The position numbers were made by a program, and so were the translations under genes. This document shows positions 6,930 through 15,964 of a DNA stretch of 64,000 bases, one piece after another. This DNA comes from Fluviicola sp. (GTDB lineage Bacteria; Bacteroidota; Bacteroidia; Flavobacteriales_D; Crocinitomicaceae). Each line of letters opens with the position of its first letter. Within the stretch, counting starts at the first letter, position 1. The stretch covers positions 209,140 to 273,139 of the forward strand of contig NZ_JAQSWB010000005.1 of NCBI RefSeq assembly GCF_029266855.1, given 5' to 3'. The notes beneath the pieces were generated by a model. That model did not search any database. It saw only the letters and a program-made list of their open reading frames with translations, and was not told where the DNA came from.

Positions 6930-9900
6930 ATGCTCGTTCGATTAATAGGAATTGGAGCTGTTGTTGCGTTTGCTACTACTAGCGCGGTAAGTCAAGTCTC
7001 GTATCGTTTTAGAAACTTTTCTATTAACGATGGACTCTCGCAGAGTTCAGTGACGACTATTGTACAAGATGAAGCCGGAACTTTGTGGCTTGGAACACAG
7101 GATGGTTTGAATCGATTTGACGGGCAGCAGTTTGAAGTCTTTACTTCGGATGATACTCCCGGGTTGGCAAGTTCCTATATTCATTGTGGTTTAAAAGATC
7201 AAGCCGGTGAATTGTGGTTCGGTACTGCAGACGGAATTTCCATTTACAATCCAAAAAAAGAAACCTTTCGATCGCTTCTGGCCTCAGACAATAAGAACCT
7301 GTCAATTGAAAGTATTTCGGAAGAACACAACGGAAATATTTGGTTGGGTTCTTCCACCCATGGTTTGGCAAAATATGACCGCAAAACCAAAAAAATCTCG
7401 TTCCTGACAGGTGCGATTCCCTCCAAGCGCATTCATTACATCAAATTTGTTACGGATGAACAGTTAATCGTATCGTTTGAAGATGCTGGCGTGTATGTTT
7501 ACAATCTTCATACGAAAGCGTGGAAACAACTGACTCCGCCAAAAATTCAAAAGACCTGGCTTGTTTCTGATGTGGAAGCATTTACCGAAAACAGTTTTGT
7601 CCTTTCCAGCAATGAAGGTCTCTGGATTTTCGATGCACAAAACCACAAAATATTTCCCTTTCTGAAATTTATCGGAAAAGATTATGGGATCGAAGAGTTC
7701 TCGGATGTTTACGTGAAATCGACCAATGAATTTTACATTGCGACTGTTAACAATGGACTGATCAGTGTGAACAGCACCGGAGATGGTTATCGCGTTACAG
7801 TGAGTAAGAAAGATATTTTCCAGAAGAACGCAATTTTATTCAATGAATTGAATGAATTGTTTTGTGATGAAAACGGAACCATTTGGATCGGAACACTAAG
7901 AGGACTTAGTGGCTTTAATCCTAAAAATGATTCGTTCTTTGGTGTTGGGCCATCGTCCAATCTTAAAGTGGGGTTACCTTCTGAAAGTGTTTGGGGTTTT
8001 GCGGAATCAGACAATTTTTCAAAAGTATATATTGCAACGGATTTTGCTGTCTCCGAATTGGATAAAAAAACCGGGCAATTCAAACATTACTACATTGCAA
8101 AAACAGACGAATTCAATGAAAAAAGCATTGTTTCGATTCTTCATTTAACAGATCAGCACTTTTTAGTTGGCGCCAATGATGGCTTATACGAACTGAGAAT
8201 CCGAAACGGAACCGGGAATTTTAAGAAGATCAACTACAAGGGGATTCCCAATCCTTCGGGTTTCCAGCGAGTTTATAAGATTACACCATACAAAGAATCC
8301 AGTTTCTTTATCGCCACGAAAGGCGGCGTATTGCTATACGACATTAAAACAGGAGAGTTTGAACCCTTTGTTTACGATCCGAAAAAACCAACAAAAACGA
8401 TTGGTGCCGGGGTTTGCAGAGTTGCATACAAAGGATTGAATGACACGTATTATTTTGCAACAGGTGTTGGCGGGATCAATATTCTGACCTTTGATAAAAA
8501 GGGGAAAGAGCAGATTGTTCCATACCCGATGAACAAGTCGATTTTGAAAGCAAGCCGCGATGTGATCTCCAGCATTTACCAGGAGGATGAAACAACTTTG
8601 TGGCTGGGAACTTCCGGATCCGGATTACTCAAATTAAACCTGGAAACAGGAAAAGTTGTTGCTTATACACGAAAACAAGGCTTGCCCAACAATTTTGTTT
8701 ACGGGATTCTACCCGATAAGCAAGGTAACCTATGGCTAAGCACCAATAAAGGTCTTTGCCGGTTCAACATCGCGCAGGAATATTGTACCAATTACTCGGA
8801 AGTAAATGGTTTGATGAGTAATGAGTTTAATACGGGTGCTTATCTGCTATCCGGAACAGGGGAAATGTATTTTGGTGGGATCGAAGGATACAATTTTTTC
8901 AATCCTGAAAACCTGCAGGAGTTGAAAGAAAGAGTATATGTAAACTTTTTAAAATTCCGTTTTGATGACCAATGGTTAAAGCCAGGTGATAAAGACGCTC
9001 CGTTTAAAGAAGCATTCTCTTATCAGCCAAACATCAAGTTAGGATATAACGAGCGTAGCTTTACCATTCGCTTTCTGCCCACAGACCTGATCAACCGTGA
9101 CCTACTCCAATTTAAATACGAATTGGAAGGCCTGGACGAAGGTTCTGTGTTTTTAGGTTCTTCCAGTGAAATTCACTTTACATCTTTAACACCGGGTAAC
9201 TACGTGCTCAAAGTTTATGTAAAAAGAATTGACGGAAACTGGGTTCAGGCTAGTTCCCAAATGGAGATTGAAATTGAAGCGCCTTTTTGGTGGAAATGGT
9301 GGTTCTGGGTGATTGTTCTGATCGTCCTGACCCTTTTGATCCTGACTTTCATTCGCTCAAGAATCAACCTTGCCCGAAGAGACCAGGTGCGTTTGGAAAT
9401 GAAGATCGTAGAGCGGACGAAGGAAATTCGGGCTCAAAACATGAAGATCGAATCTCAGAAGAAGGTCATTGAAGAAGAGAAACACAAGGTTGAAGAACAA
9501 AAAAGATTACTTCAAATTGAAAAAGATAAAACGGAGACACTCCTCCGAAACATTATACCGGAGTCAATACAGGAAGAGTTAAAAACAAAAGGAAGAGCAT
9601 CCGCCCGTGCTTATAAGACGGTTTCTGTATTGTTTACGGACTTTGTTGGTTTTACCAAGATTGCCGAAAACATGAAACCAACAGACCTGGTTAACAAACT
9701 GGATGTTTATTTTAGAAAGTTTGACGATATTATCGTAAAAAATAACCTTGAAAAGATTAAAACTATTGGCGACGCATACATGTGTGCAGGCGGAGTGCCG
9801 GTTCGCAATAACACCAACCCGATTGATGCTGTTTTAGCAGCGCTTCAGATCCAGGATTACATGAATACCCTGAAAAGCAACGGCTTAAAAACGGGTGAAG

Positions 9901-10838
9901 AGTTTTGGGAACTGCGGCTTGGAATTAATACCGGGGAAGTTACCGCCGGAGTAATCGGGTCGGAAAGACTTGCGTATGATATTTGGGGAGCGACTGTAAA
10001 CCAGGCGCAACGCATGGAAATGATGGGTGAACCCGGAAGGGTTACAATTTCCGGATCTACCTTTAAACTCATTGAACCTTATTTTGAATGCACGTATCGT
10101 GGAAAGGTCAAAACAAAGAGTAAAGGACTGATTGAAATGTTTACAGTTGAGCGGATCAAACCGGAGTTGTCAATAAATGGAGAAGGACTTTACCCGAACG
10201 ACCGCTTCCAGCAGATTGTAAACCTGCATTTATATAGTAGTATTAATTACTACAAGGCAGAACGTCACATTATTAAAGTCCTGGAGAAAGGATTGTCTCC
10301 AATGCTTCACTATCATAGTATAGAACACACCAAGGATGTTGTGCGTGCCGTTGAACGCTATGCCTTATTGGAAGGTGTAACCGATGAAGGCTTATTCCTC
10401 TTGAAATCCGCAGCGACCTATCACGATGCAGGGTTTGTGGAGAACTACGAAAAGAATGAACCGATCGGAGCAAGGATGGCAGAAGAAATTCTTCCGAAAT
10501 ACGGATACTCGGATCATCACATTGCCCAGATCAAAGAATTGATTTTCGTTACTCAAATACCACATCAACCGAAAAACAAACTCGAGCAGATTATTTGTGA
10601 TGCGGATCTGGATTACCTGGGCAGAGATGACTTCCATGAAATCGCTGATCGATTGAGAAGAGAGTTGCGCGAACACGGAAAGATTGATAGCGACAGACAA
10701 TGGGATCAAATGCAGGTTGCCTTCCTGAATATGCATAAATACTTTACTCCGACAGCCATAGCAAGCAGGCAGGCTAAAAAAATGCAAAATCTCAGGGAAG
10801 TGGAAGAAAGACTGGCAAGGAACGAGTATAAAGATTAA
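6930..10838 (+). CDS. Beta-propeller sensor / class III adenylate cyclase / HD-domain fusion
   Basis: 1302 residues. Order: signal peptide (1-22); periplasmic two-component-regulator propeller blades (about 25-690; 'LWLGTQDGLNRFD', 'LWFGTADGISIYN', 'IWIGTLRGLSGFNP'); Y_Y_Y-like Ig domain (about 730-787); one TM helix (about 790-808); coiled coil (about 815-870); class III cyclase domain (about 895-1070); C-terminal HD domain (about 1120-1250). Both metal Asp are present ('LFTDFVGF', 'KTIGDAYM'), as are the transition-state Asn/Arg pair ('VNQAQRM'). Lys before TIGD and Thr in 'IWGATVN' point to ATP as substrate. The HD ligands are visible ('HYHSIEHT', 'YHDAGF', 'DADLDYLG'). This is the layout of hybrid two-component sensors with the kinase and HTH replaced by cyclase plus possible phosphohydrolase. 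Whether HD hydrolyses a cyclic nucleotide is unknown. Confidence 0.93.
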   Translation: MLVRLIGIGAVVAFATTSAVSQVSYRFRNFSINDGLSQSSVTTIVQDEAGTLWLGTQDGLNRFDGQQFEVFTSDDTPGLASSYIHCGLKDQAGELWFGTADGISIYNPKKETFRSLLASDNKNLSIESISEEHNGNIWLGSSTHGLAKYDRKTKKISFLTGAIPSKRIHYIKFVTDEQLIVSFEDAGVYVYNLHTKAWKQLTPPKIQKTWLVSDVEAFTENSFVLSSNEGLWIFDAQNHKIFPFLKFIGKDYGIEEFSDVYVKSTNEFYIATVNNGLISVNSTGDGYRVTVSKKDIFQKNAILFNELNELFCDENGTIWIGTLRGLSGFNPKNDSFFGVGPSSNLKVGLPSESVWGFAESDNFSKVYIATDFAVSELDKKTGQFKHYYIAKTDEFNEKSIVSILHLTDQHFLVGANDGLYELRIRNGTGNFKKINYKGIPNPSGFQRVYKITPYKESSFFIATKGGVLLYDIKTGEFEPFVYDPKKPTKTIGAGVCRVAYKGLNDTYYFATGVGGINILTFDKKGKEQIVPYPMNKSILKASRDVISSIYQEDETTLWLGTSGSGLLKLNLETGKVVAYTRKQGLPNNFVYGILPDKQGNLWLSTNKGLCRFNIAQEYCTNYSEVNGLMSNEFNTGAYLLSGTGEMYFGGIEGYNFFNPENLQELKERVYVNFLKFRFDDQWLKPGDKDAPFKEAFSYQPNIKLGYNERSFTIRFLPTDLINRDLLQFKYELEGLDEGSVFLGSSSEIHFTSLTPGNYVLKVYVKRIDGNWVQASSQMEIEIEAPFWWKWWFWVIVLIVLTLLILTFIRSRINLARRDQVRLEMKIVERTKEIRAQNMKIESQKKVIEEEKHKVEEQKRLLQIEKDKTETLLRNIIPESIQEELKTKGRASARAYKTVSVLFTDFVGFTKIAENMKPTDLVNKLDVYFRKFDDIIVKNNLEKIKTIGDAYMCAGGVPVRNNTNPIDAVLAALQIQDYMNTLKSNGLKTGEEFWELRLGINTGEVTAGVIGSERLAYDIWGATVNQAQRMEMMGEPGRVTISGSTFKLIEPYFECTYRGKVKTKSKGLIEMFTVERIKPELSINGEGLYPNDRFQQIVNLHLYSSINYYKAERHIIKVLEKGLSPMLHYHSIEHTKDVVRAVERYALLEGVTDEGLFLLKSAATYHDAGFVENYEKNEPIGARMAEEILPKYGYSDHHIAQIKELIFVTQIPHQPKNKLEQIICDADLDYLGRDDFHEIADRLRRELREHGKIDSDRQWDQMQVAFLNMHKYFTPTAIASRQAKKMQNLREVEERLARNEYKD

Positions 10839-10878
10839 GTGAATGATTATTTGATTAGGTGGAGTAAAAAAACAAGCC

Positions 10879-10886
10879 TATTTTTG
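10879..10886 (+). promoter_or_regulatory. Probable -7 element of the lipoprotein gene
   Basis: TATTTTTG matches TAnnTTTG and lies 14 nt upstream of the ATG at 10901. A TTTG at 10850-10853 is a possible -33 element, though the 25-nt spacing is a little long. Confidence 0.45.
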
Positions 10887-10900
10887 AAAAAAAATTAACG

Positions 10901-11290
10901 ATGAAATTTGGTGTTTTTGGAATATTAGTAGTACTGTTTTGTAGTTGTGCAAAAGATAATGCAGAACCATCCAATAATATTGAAGGTACCTGGAAATGGA
11001 TTTCTACCACACAGGATACAACTTTTTATGAAGACACAGCAACATCTTCAAACACTCAGATCCTGAATATCATTGATACTAAGCATATTGATTGGAAACG
11101 AAATGATACGGTGTTTTACAATGGAACCTACACATATGCTCCGAAAACATCCGTTACTTTAGGTGTAACGAAACTAATGATGAAACTTACTGGAATTCCT
11201 TATGAATTTATGCTGAATCATCCTGGAGACACCTTATGGCTTCAGGAAGACAAAGTGAGTGGAAGAACTTACAGGTTTGTAAAAGTCTAA
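10901..11290 (+). CDS. Small lipoprotein, lipocalin-like
   Basis: 129 residues. A short signal peptide ends in a lipobox-like 'LVVLFCSCAK', so the mature protein should be lipid-anchored at Cys near residue 17. It is rich in beta-strand-forming segments and contains 'IEGTWKWIST', a start typical of lipocalin-like domains of Bacteroidota lipoproteins. Ligand and role are unknown. It has its own promoter-like element and is followed immediately by a strong bidirectional terminator, so it is probably a single-gene transcript. Confidence 0.75.
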   Translation: MKFGVFGILVVLFCSCAKDNAEPSNNIEGTWKWISTTQDTTFYEDTATSSNTQILNIIDTKHIDWKRNDTVFYNGTYTYAPKTSVTLGVTKLMMKLTGIPYEFMLNHPGDTLWLQEDKVSGRTYRFVKV

Positions 11291-11295
11291 AAAAC

Positions 11296-11328
11296 AAAAA
11301 GCCCGGACAATCATCGTCCGGGCTTTTT
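11296..11328. terminator. Bidirectional intrinsic terminator
   Basis: An 8-bp GC-rich stem (11301-11308 with 11316-11323) and 7-nt loop, flanked by five A on the left and five T on the right. It lies between convergent genes (lipoprotein and universal stress protein) and can serve both. Confidence 0.92.
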
Positions 11329-11345
11329 ATATATATCGATTAATT

Positions 11346-12164
11346 CTAGCTGAATAAAATACTGCTTCCGTATTTCCCGGCAACAGGATTAACAATCAGG
11401 GTAGGAATTTGTGCTTCATTTGTTAGAATGTACTGTTCGTGATTTGCAGTAATAACTCCCAACATATTGTTTCGGTTCAAATTCATAATAGCGATCAAAT
11501 CTGCGTCCAAAGAAACAGCGTGTTTTACAACCTCCTTATCGAATCCGCTGGTCGGAACAACCTTTGTGGTTACATCAATTCCTCTTTCGTGGAAAAAACG
11601 CACGGCAAACTGGATATTCGCTTTTACCTGGTGACGTAAAAACTCATCCGATTCATCCGGAGTAATAACGTGAACACGGGACTTAAAGTAAGTAGCAATG
11701 TTTGCAACGTATGCTAATTTTTGTTTTGTTTCCTTATTCAGATCCAGGGGAACCACGATATCATCATAACCCGTTTCTCTGATCGGTTTTTCCTGCACAA
11801 CAATAAAAGGTACTGTTGAATGCGTAATTACTTTCAAAGCATGGCTTCCTGTAATGTGCTGCCACCCGGTTTGTCCATGGGTACCCATAAAAATAAGTTC
11901 GGCATGATTCTCAGATGCAAAATCACCGATATCATCAAAAATATTTCCAACGCGGATAAAAGGAGTAATCTTTATGTGTTCATTGTGTTGTTGAACAACA
12001 GCATTTAATTTTTCTTCAGCTTCGCCAACTGCTTTTTCTTTTGCTACAACATGTAATAGTAAGATTTCAGCACCAGTCCTTTTAGCGGTATTAATAGCAT
12101 GATTCAGAGCATTTTCAGCAACAGGCGTAAAATCATGGGGAACAATAATGGTCTTTTTTTCCAT
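11346..12164 (-). CDS. Universal stress protein, tandem UspA domains
   Basis: 272 residues made of two Usp (Rossmann-like) halves. The first half (1-140) has 'VPHDFTPVAENALNHA' and the ATP-binding signature 'MGTHGQTGWQHITGSHA' (about 91-110, Gx2Gx9GS/T), so it probably binds ATP. The second half (about 148-265) keeps the fold ('DIVVPLDLN…', 'IPTLIVNP') but lacks the Gly-rich nucleotide loop, so it is probably non-nucleotide-binding. Cytosolic. Usp proteins are linked to survival under stress and growth arrest; the molecular target is unknown here. Monocistronic, ending at the shared terminator. Confidence 0.92.
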   Translation of the reverse strand: MEKKTIIVPHDFTPVAENALNHAINTAKRTGAEILLLHVVAKEKAVGEAEEKLNAVVQQHNEHIKITPFIRVGNIFDDIGDFASENHAELIFMGTHGQTGWQHITGSHALKVITHSTVPFIVVQEKPIRETGYDDIVVPLDLNKETKQKLAYVANIATYFKSRVHVITPDESDEFLRHQVKANIQFAVRFFHERGIDVTTKVVPTSGFDKEVVKHAVSLDADLIAIMNLNRNNMLGVITANHEQYILTNEAQIPTLIVNPVAGKYGSSILFS

Positions 12165-12320
12165 AAGGAGCTTTTCTGGGTTTTATATAGTAGTACAAAT
12201 GTAATCAAAGCATTATAAGCTGGAATCCATTTCACCATTCAATATTAAAAATAAGACGTTAATAAAACAATAAGTCGTTGTTTTTTCTCACTTTTGTGGT
12301 TACTAAAAATTTTAGAAGAA

Positions 12321-13838
12321 ATGCCAATCATCGGGAAATTACTTAAAAAGACTACCGAGTTTTCGGCGCGGAGAAATGCGTTGAAGGGACTTGATTTTAA
12401 AGATCAGATTAAAGTTCTCTCAAAGATTTTGAAATTTGCTCAAGAAACAAAATTTGGCTATCACTATGATTTTCAATCTATTTTGGATTCGGAAAACATG
12501 GTTGAAGAATTTCAAAACGCAATCCCAATCCGTGATTACGATCAGTTTTATCAAACATGGTTGCACCGTTGCCTCGATGATGAAGCAGATGTCATCTGGC
12601 CCGGAACGATTAAATATTTTGCCCTTTCCTCCGGAACAACCGGATCACCGAGCAAACGAATTCCAGTGACAAAACAAATGATCCGCTCGTTTCAGCGAAA
12701 TACGATCAAACAATTTACCTCAACGGCGGATTTTAATCTTTCAGATGGATTCTACCAAAAATCACTAATTGCGGTAGGCGGTTCTTCCAAACCTGAAAAA
12801 AAAGGAAAGCATTATGAAGGAGACCTCTCGGGAATTCTCAAAAAACATACTTCAGTAGTATTGCTTCCGCTCACCAAACCAGATGCAGAAACAGCAGCTA
12901 TCAAGGACTGGAACGCAAAGTTGGACCGCATGGTGGAAAAAGCACCGGAATGGGACATTAGCACGATTGCGGGAATTCCAAGCTGGTGTATTATGCTGAT
13001 GGAACGCATCATCGAGAAATACGATGTAGATTCCATTCACGATATCTGGCCGAATTTGGAATTGTACTTATCCGGAGGGGTTTATGTAGAACCTTATCTC
13101 AAACGCTTTGAGAAAGTGTGTGGAAAAAAGGTACAGATTATGAACACTTACCTGGCCTCCGAAGGGTATTTCGCGTACCAGAAAAGAGCAGAAAGCAATG
13201 GAATGCAGCTGCTACTGAAATCCGGTATTTTCTTCGAATTCGTTCCGTTCAACCGCGATAATTTTGATGAATACGGGAATTTGAAACCGGAAGCAAAGGC
13301 ATTGACCGTTGATGAGGTTATTATCGGAGAAGATTATGCGCTTGTTATTTCAACCAATGCCGGATTGTGGCGTTACCTGGTTGGAGACCTGGTTCAGTTT
13401 GTGGATTTGGAGCGTCGTGAAATACGCATCACCGGTCGGATCAAACAATACCTGAGTTTGGTGGGTGAACATTTATCACTCGACAATATCAATATGGCCA
13501 TCGTGAAAACCGCAGAAAAACTCAATGTTGAAATTCCGGAGTTCTGTTTATATGCAAATTCCCAGGAACAAAGACATTACTGGTGTTTCGGAACGGACAA
13601 ACCAATTGACAATGAATTGGTAATGAAAACAGTTGACGGGTTCCTGTCTGAACTGAATGACGATTATGCTTCTGCCCGTAAATACGACACGTTGAAAACA
13701 CCGGCATCTTATCTAACGGATGTAAAGAATTTCTACAAGTTCATGGAAGAAAGAGGCAAGTTGGGATCTCAGAATAAATTTCCTCGTGTGATGAATGAGC
13801 ATCAGGCCAAAGAGTGGAGATTATTCCTGGGAGTTTAG
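12321..13838 (+). CDS. GH3-family acyl-adenylating protein
   Basis: 505 residues, the normal length for bacterial GH3-like proteins (ANL superfamily, related to plant auxin/jasmonate-amido synthetases). ATP-binding motif 1 reads 'FALSSGTTGSPSKRIPVT' (about 98-115), motif 2 includes 'YLASEGYFAY', and later 'LWRYLVGDLVQF' and 'GRIKQYLSLVGEHLS' match the hinge and C-terminal lid. It should activate a carboxylate as acyl-AMP and join it to an amine or thiol; the substrates are unknown. Start: the ATG giving MPIIGKLLKK is preferred over an upstream TTG at 12294 that sits next to a -7-like CACTTTTG. Single gene with no pathway neighbours. Confidence 0.88.
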   Translation: MPIIGKLLKKTTEFSARRNALKGLDFKDQIKVLSKILKFAQETKFGYHYDFQSILDSENMVEEFQNAIPIRDYDQFYQTWLHRCLDDEADVIWPGTIKYFALSSGTTGSPSKRIPVTKQMIRSFQRNTIKQFTSTADFNLSDGFYQKSLIAVGGSSKPEKKGKHYEGDLSGILKKHTSVVLLPLTKPDAETAAIKDWNAKLDRMVEKAPEWDISTIAGIPSWCIMLMERIIEKYDVDSIHDIWPNLELYLSGGVYVEPYLKRFEKVCGKKVQIMNTYLASEGYFAYQKRAESNGMQLLLKSGIFFEFVPFNRDNFDEYGNLKPEAKALTVDEVIIGEDYALVISTNAGLWRYLVGDLVQFVDLERREIRITGRIKQYLSLVGEHLSLDNINMAIVKTAEKLNVEIPEFCLYANSQEQRHYWCFGTDKPIDNELVMKTVDGFLSELNDDYASARKYDTLKTPASYLTDVKNFYKFMEERGKLGSQNKFPRVMNEHQAKEWRLFLGV

Positions 13839-13849
13839 CCAGAAATCCA

Positions 13850-13905
13850 CAACGCTGAAGCTCTTAACCTTCGCGTAACCGCTATGGTGGAGCAAGCCCT
13901 TCTGA
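13850..13905. repeat. Decayed relative of the dispersed repeat (tentative)
   Basis: The segment 'cgctgaagctcttaacc…gcgt…tgg(t)ggagca' aligns by eye with 'cgctgaaagccttgaccc…gcgt…tggaagca' at 3911-3948 (about three quarters identical over the first 24 bases). It fills the gap between the convergent GH3 and EamA genes. Confidence 0.3.
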
Positions 13906-13908
13906 GGA

Positions 13909-14814
13909 TTATGAATGAAGTTTTTTCAACGTGCGCTCGCGCTGTTTTGATTTGTAGATTGCGTTGGCAATAACTACCAAGATGATCATGGCTGACCCGG
14001 CATAGAAATTTCCATTCAGTAATTCATCCTCGTGCAGGATCGGAATCGCCAAAAGTATGGTGTAAACGGGCTCCAGGTTAATGCTTAAGGAAACAGTGAA
14101 TGCGCCTAGTTTTTTCATCACCTCAATAGTAGCGATGAAAGCAAAGGAAGTACAGCAAATACCAAGGAATAAAAGCCAGGCAAAATCGCTGCCCGTCATT
14201 TTGAACAGGTTTTCATCCAGTTTCCCATTATATAAAAGCATTCCCGAAAGAAACACCAGCCCGATTCCCATCTCATAAAGTGTAATGGCTGAAGAAGGAA
14301 CTTCCTCTGCAAGTTTGGCATTGAAGACAGAAAAGAGTCCTGCACATAGAGCGGAGGTCAAGCCAAGTGCCAGAGCCAGGTATTGTTTTTCATCAAAATC
14401 CGAAGAAACAAAGTAGATACCAAAAATGACCAAAGCCCCGAATAAAAATTCGATCCAGGAAAATTTCTTTTTGAAAACGAGCGGTTCGATCCAGGTCACA
14501 TGCAAAGTCGCAGTTGACAAACATAAAATTCCCAGGGAAGCAGTTGAAAGTTTTATTGCACTGTAAAACGTGATCCAATGCAGGGCCACAATAATCCCGG
14601 TTCCAAAAACCTTCAGCATGGCCTTCCGGCTGTGAATGCGCATTGGCATTTTCAATAAGTACAAGCCGATTAATAAAGAAATGAAGGCGATCAGAATACG
14701 GTGCCACACCAAATATTGGGCTTCAATGTGGATGAGTTTGCCTAAAATACCGGTAAATCCCCACATGAAAATAATGAGGTGCATCAAAATATAATACCGG
14801 AATTTTTGAAACAT
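13909..14814 (-). CDS. EamA/DMT-family membrane transporter
   Basis: 301 residues with about ten hydrophobic helices arranged as two EamA repeats, as in drug/metabolite transporters (RhaT/YdcZ type). The N-terminal repeat starts 'HLIIFMWGFTGILGKL' and the second repeat begins around residue 150 ('LALGLTSALCAGLFSVFNA'). The family motif 'SINLEPVYTILLAI' in the eighth-ninth helix region is typical. It ends with a basic tail (KSKQRERTLKKLHS). It exports or imports small metabolites across the inner membrane; substrate unknown. Upstream 'TACTTTTA' close to the ATG may be its -7 element. Confidence 0.9.
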   Translation of the reverse strand: MFQKFRYYILMHLIIFMWGFTGILGKLIHIEAQYLVWHRILIAFISLLIGLYLLKMPMRIHSRKAMLKVFGTGIIVALHWITFYSAIKLSTASLGILCLSTATLHVTWIEPLVFKKKFSWIEFLFGALVIFGIYFVSSDFDEKQYLALALGLTSALCAGLFSVFNAKLAEEVPSSAITLYEMGIGLVFLSGMLLYNGKLDENLFKMTGSDFAWLLFLGICCTSFAFIATIEVMKKLGAFTVSLSINLEPVYTILLAIPILHEDELLNGNFYAGSAMIILVVIANAIYKSKQRERTLKKLHS

Positions 14815-14862
14815 AATGTAAAAGTAGCCGGATTTTGGATCTGAGCCTCGTTTCTTTGAGAC

Positions 14863-14905
14863 AAATCCCCGGGAATATTCATTTTAGCCGATATACCGGG
14901 GATTT
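14863..14905. terminator. Long-loop hairpin upstream of the EamA gene
   Basis: A perfect 10-bp stem (14863-14872 with 14896-14905) with a 23-nt loop lies between the divergently placed EamA gene and the 3' end of the lectin gene. It could act as a weak terminator; T-tracts are short on both sides. Confidence 0.4.
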
Positions 14906-14921
14906 ATAAATATAAGAAATT

Positions 14922-14956
14922 AAGGGCAGAGGGATGGAGAAAACCCTCTTACCCTT
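14922..14956 (-). terminator. Hairpin downstream of the lectin gene
   Basis: Two 5-bp arms (14922-14926/14952-14956 and 14929-14933/14944-14948) form an interrupted stem around a short loop just beyond the lectin stop codon. Likely transcript end for that gene. Confidence 0.5.
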
Positions 14957-14966
14957 ATGGTCCCCT

Positions 14967-15776
14967 TTACTCTACGATGAGTCTTCTTACTTCTGTACCT
15001 GCGTGCACCAGGTACGTTCCGGAAGAAAGGGTGGAAATATCGATAGTTGTAATTCCGGCAGCTGCATTACTGCTAAGAACCTGCTTCCCTGACGGATCGG
15101 TAATAAGGATGGAGTTCACCTTGCCCTGGAACGAAATGCTTATTTGTTCGGCTGCCGGGTTAGGCCAAACCGTGAATGAATCCATTGAATTTTGTGTTAT
15201 ACCGAGCGAAATCGGTGGATATTCGATAATGAAATAAAGCTCATCGGTAATGAATACATCGTTCCATTGTCCTGCTTGTCCGAGAGGCCAGTCTGTAAGT
15301 GCCATGGCTAATCCATCCTGGTTATTCCAGTTATCCGGCTCGTTCCCCCAATTCTCATAACTTCCGTTTACAGCTGATCCGTTAGCGGTTCCGATCCAGA
15401 ATGGAGAAGATTGAGAATCATTATTCCCATTCCAGACCCAGTTTCCTTCCGACCCGGAATCATTGCTTCCCAACCATAAGTAAGATGCTCCTCCTCCGTC
15501 CCAGGCAACAGTGTTGGCCGGATCAATGAATGCAGTGGAAATTTCCTGGAATACAGCATTCTGTTCTTCCTGTGAGTTGATCTCGGCAAGTTTTCCTCCT
15601 CTTGATGCTGCACAAGTTGCGGCAGCTTGCCAGCTGCGGTTCTCTAGTATGATTTCGTAATTGGAACCGTTGAATTCAAAGCTTCGGATAAGAAAGGGGT
15701 TGATATCGCATTGGGCGAAAGCAGGTTGAATAACGCAAAGTCCAACCGCCAGTAAAAAAGTATGGAAAGTTTTCAT
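14967..15776 (-). CDS. Secreted C-type-lectin-like protein with T9SS sorting domain
   Basis: 269 residues. A signal peptide (MKTFHTFLLAVGLCVIQ…FAQ) decides the start; the longer open frame upstream is not signal-like. Residues about 30-190 form a C-type lectin-like domain: 'SWQAAATCAASRGGKLAEI', 'NAVFQEIS', 'YLWLGSNDSGSEGNWVW' and the calcium-site region 'WGNEPDNWNNQDGLAMAL' with WND later. The last ~75 residues are a T9SS type-A sorting domain ('VWPNP', 'GTYLVHAGTEVRRLIVE'). The protein should cross the outer membrane by T9SS and bind a carbohydrate or another surface ligand. Single gene. Confidence 0.92.
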   Translation of the reverse strand: MKTFHTFLLAVGLCVIQPAFAQCDINPFLIRSFEFNGSNYEIILENRSWQAAATCAASRGGKLAEINSQEEQNAVFQEISTAFIDPANTVAWDGGGASYLWLGSNDSGSEGNWVWNGNNDSQSSPFWIGTANGSAVNGSYENWGNEPDNWNNQDGLAMALTDWPLGQAGQWNDVFITDELYFIIEYPPISLGITQNSMDSFTVWPNPAAEQISISFQGKVNSILITDPSGKQVLSSNAAAGITTIDISTLSSGTYLVHAGTEVRRLIVE

Positions 15777-15939
15777 GGTATAAAAATTTAATGCTGCCAA
15801 CCATTTGGCAATTTCAAAGTTAGAGCATGCCCTTTCCGGAAGAGTTATGAAAAAGAGGCGTTTACTTATTAATTTCCGTAATAGGTATAATTTCATCCGG
15901 ATTGTGAATAATTGGAAAAGATCGTTTTTAATTATTCCG

Positions 15940-15947
15940 TACCTTTG
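15940..15947 (+). promoter_or_regulatory. Probable -7 element of fbp
   Basis: TACCTTTG fits TAnnTTTG and lies 17 nt before the fbp ATG. A TTG occurs 25 nt further upstream (15912-15914). Confidence 0.5.
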
Positions 15948-15964
15948 CTAATAAATTTTTATCT

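Noticed and set aside
10392..10787. 131-codon minus-strand frame
   Set aside because: Antisense to the HD domain of the cyclase fusion.
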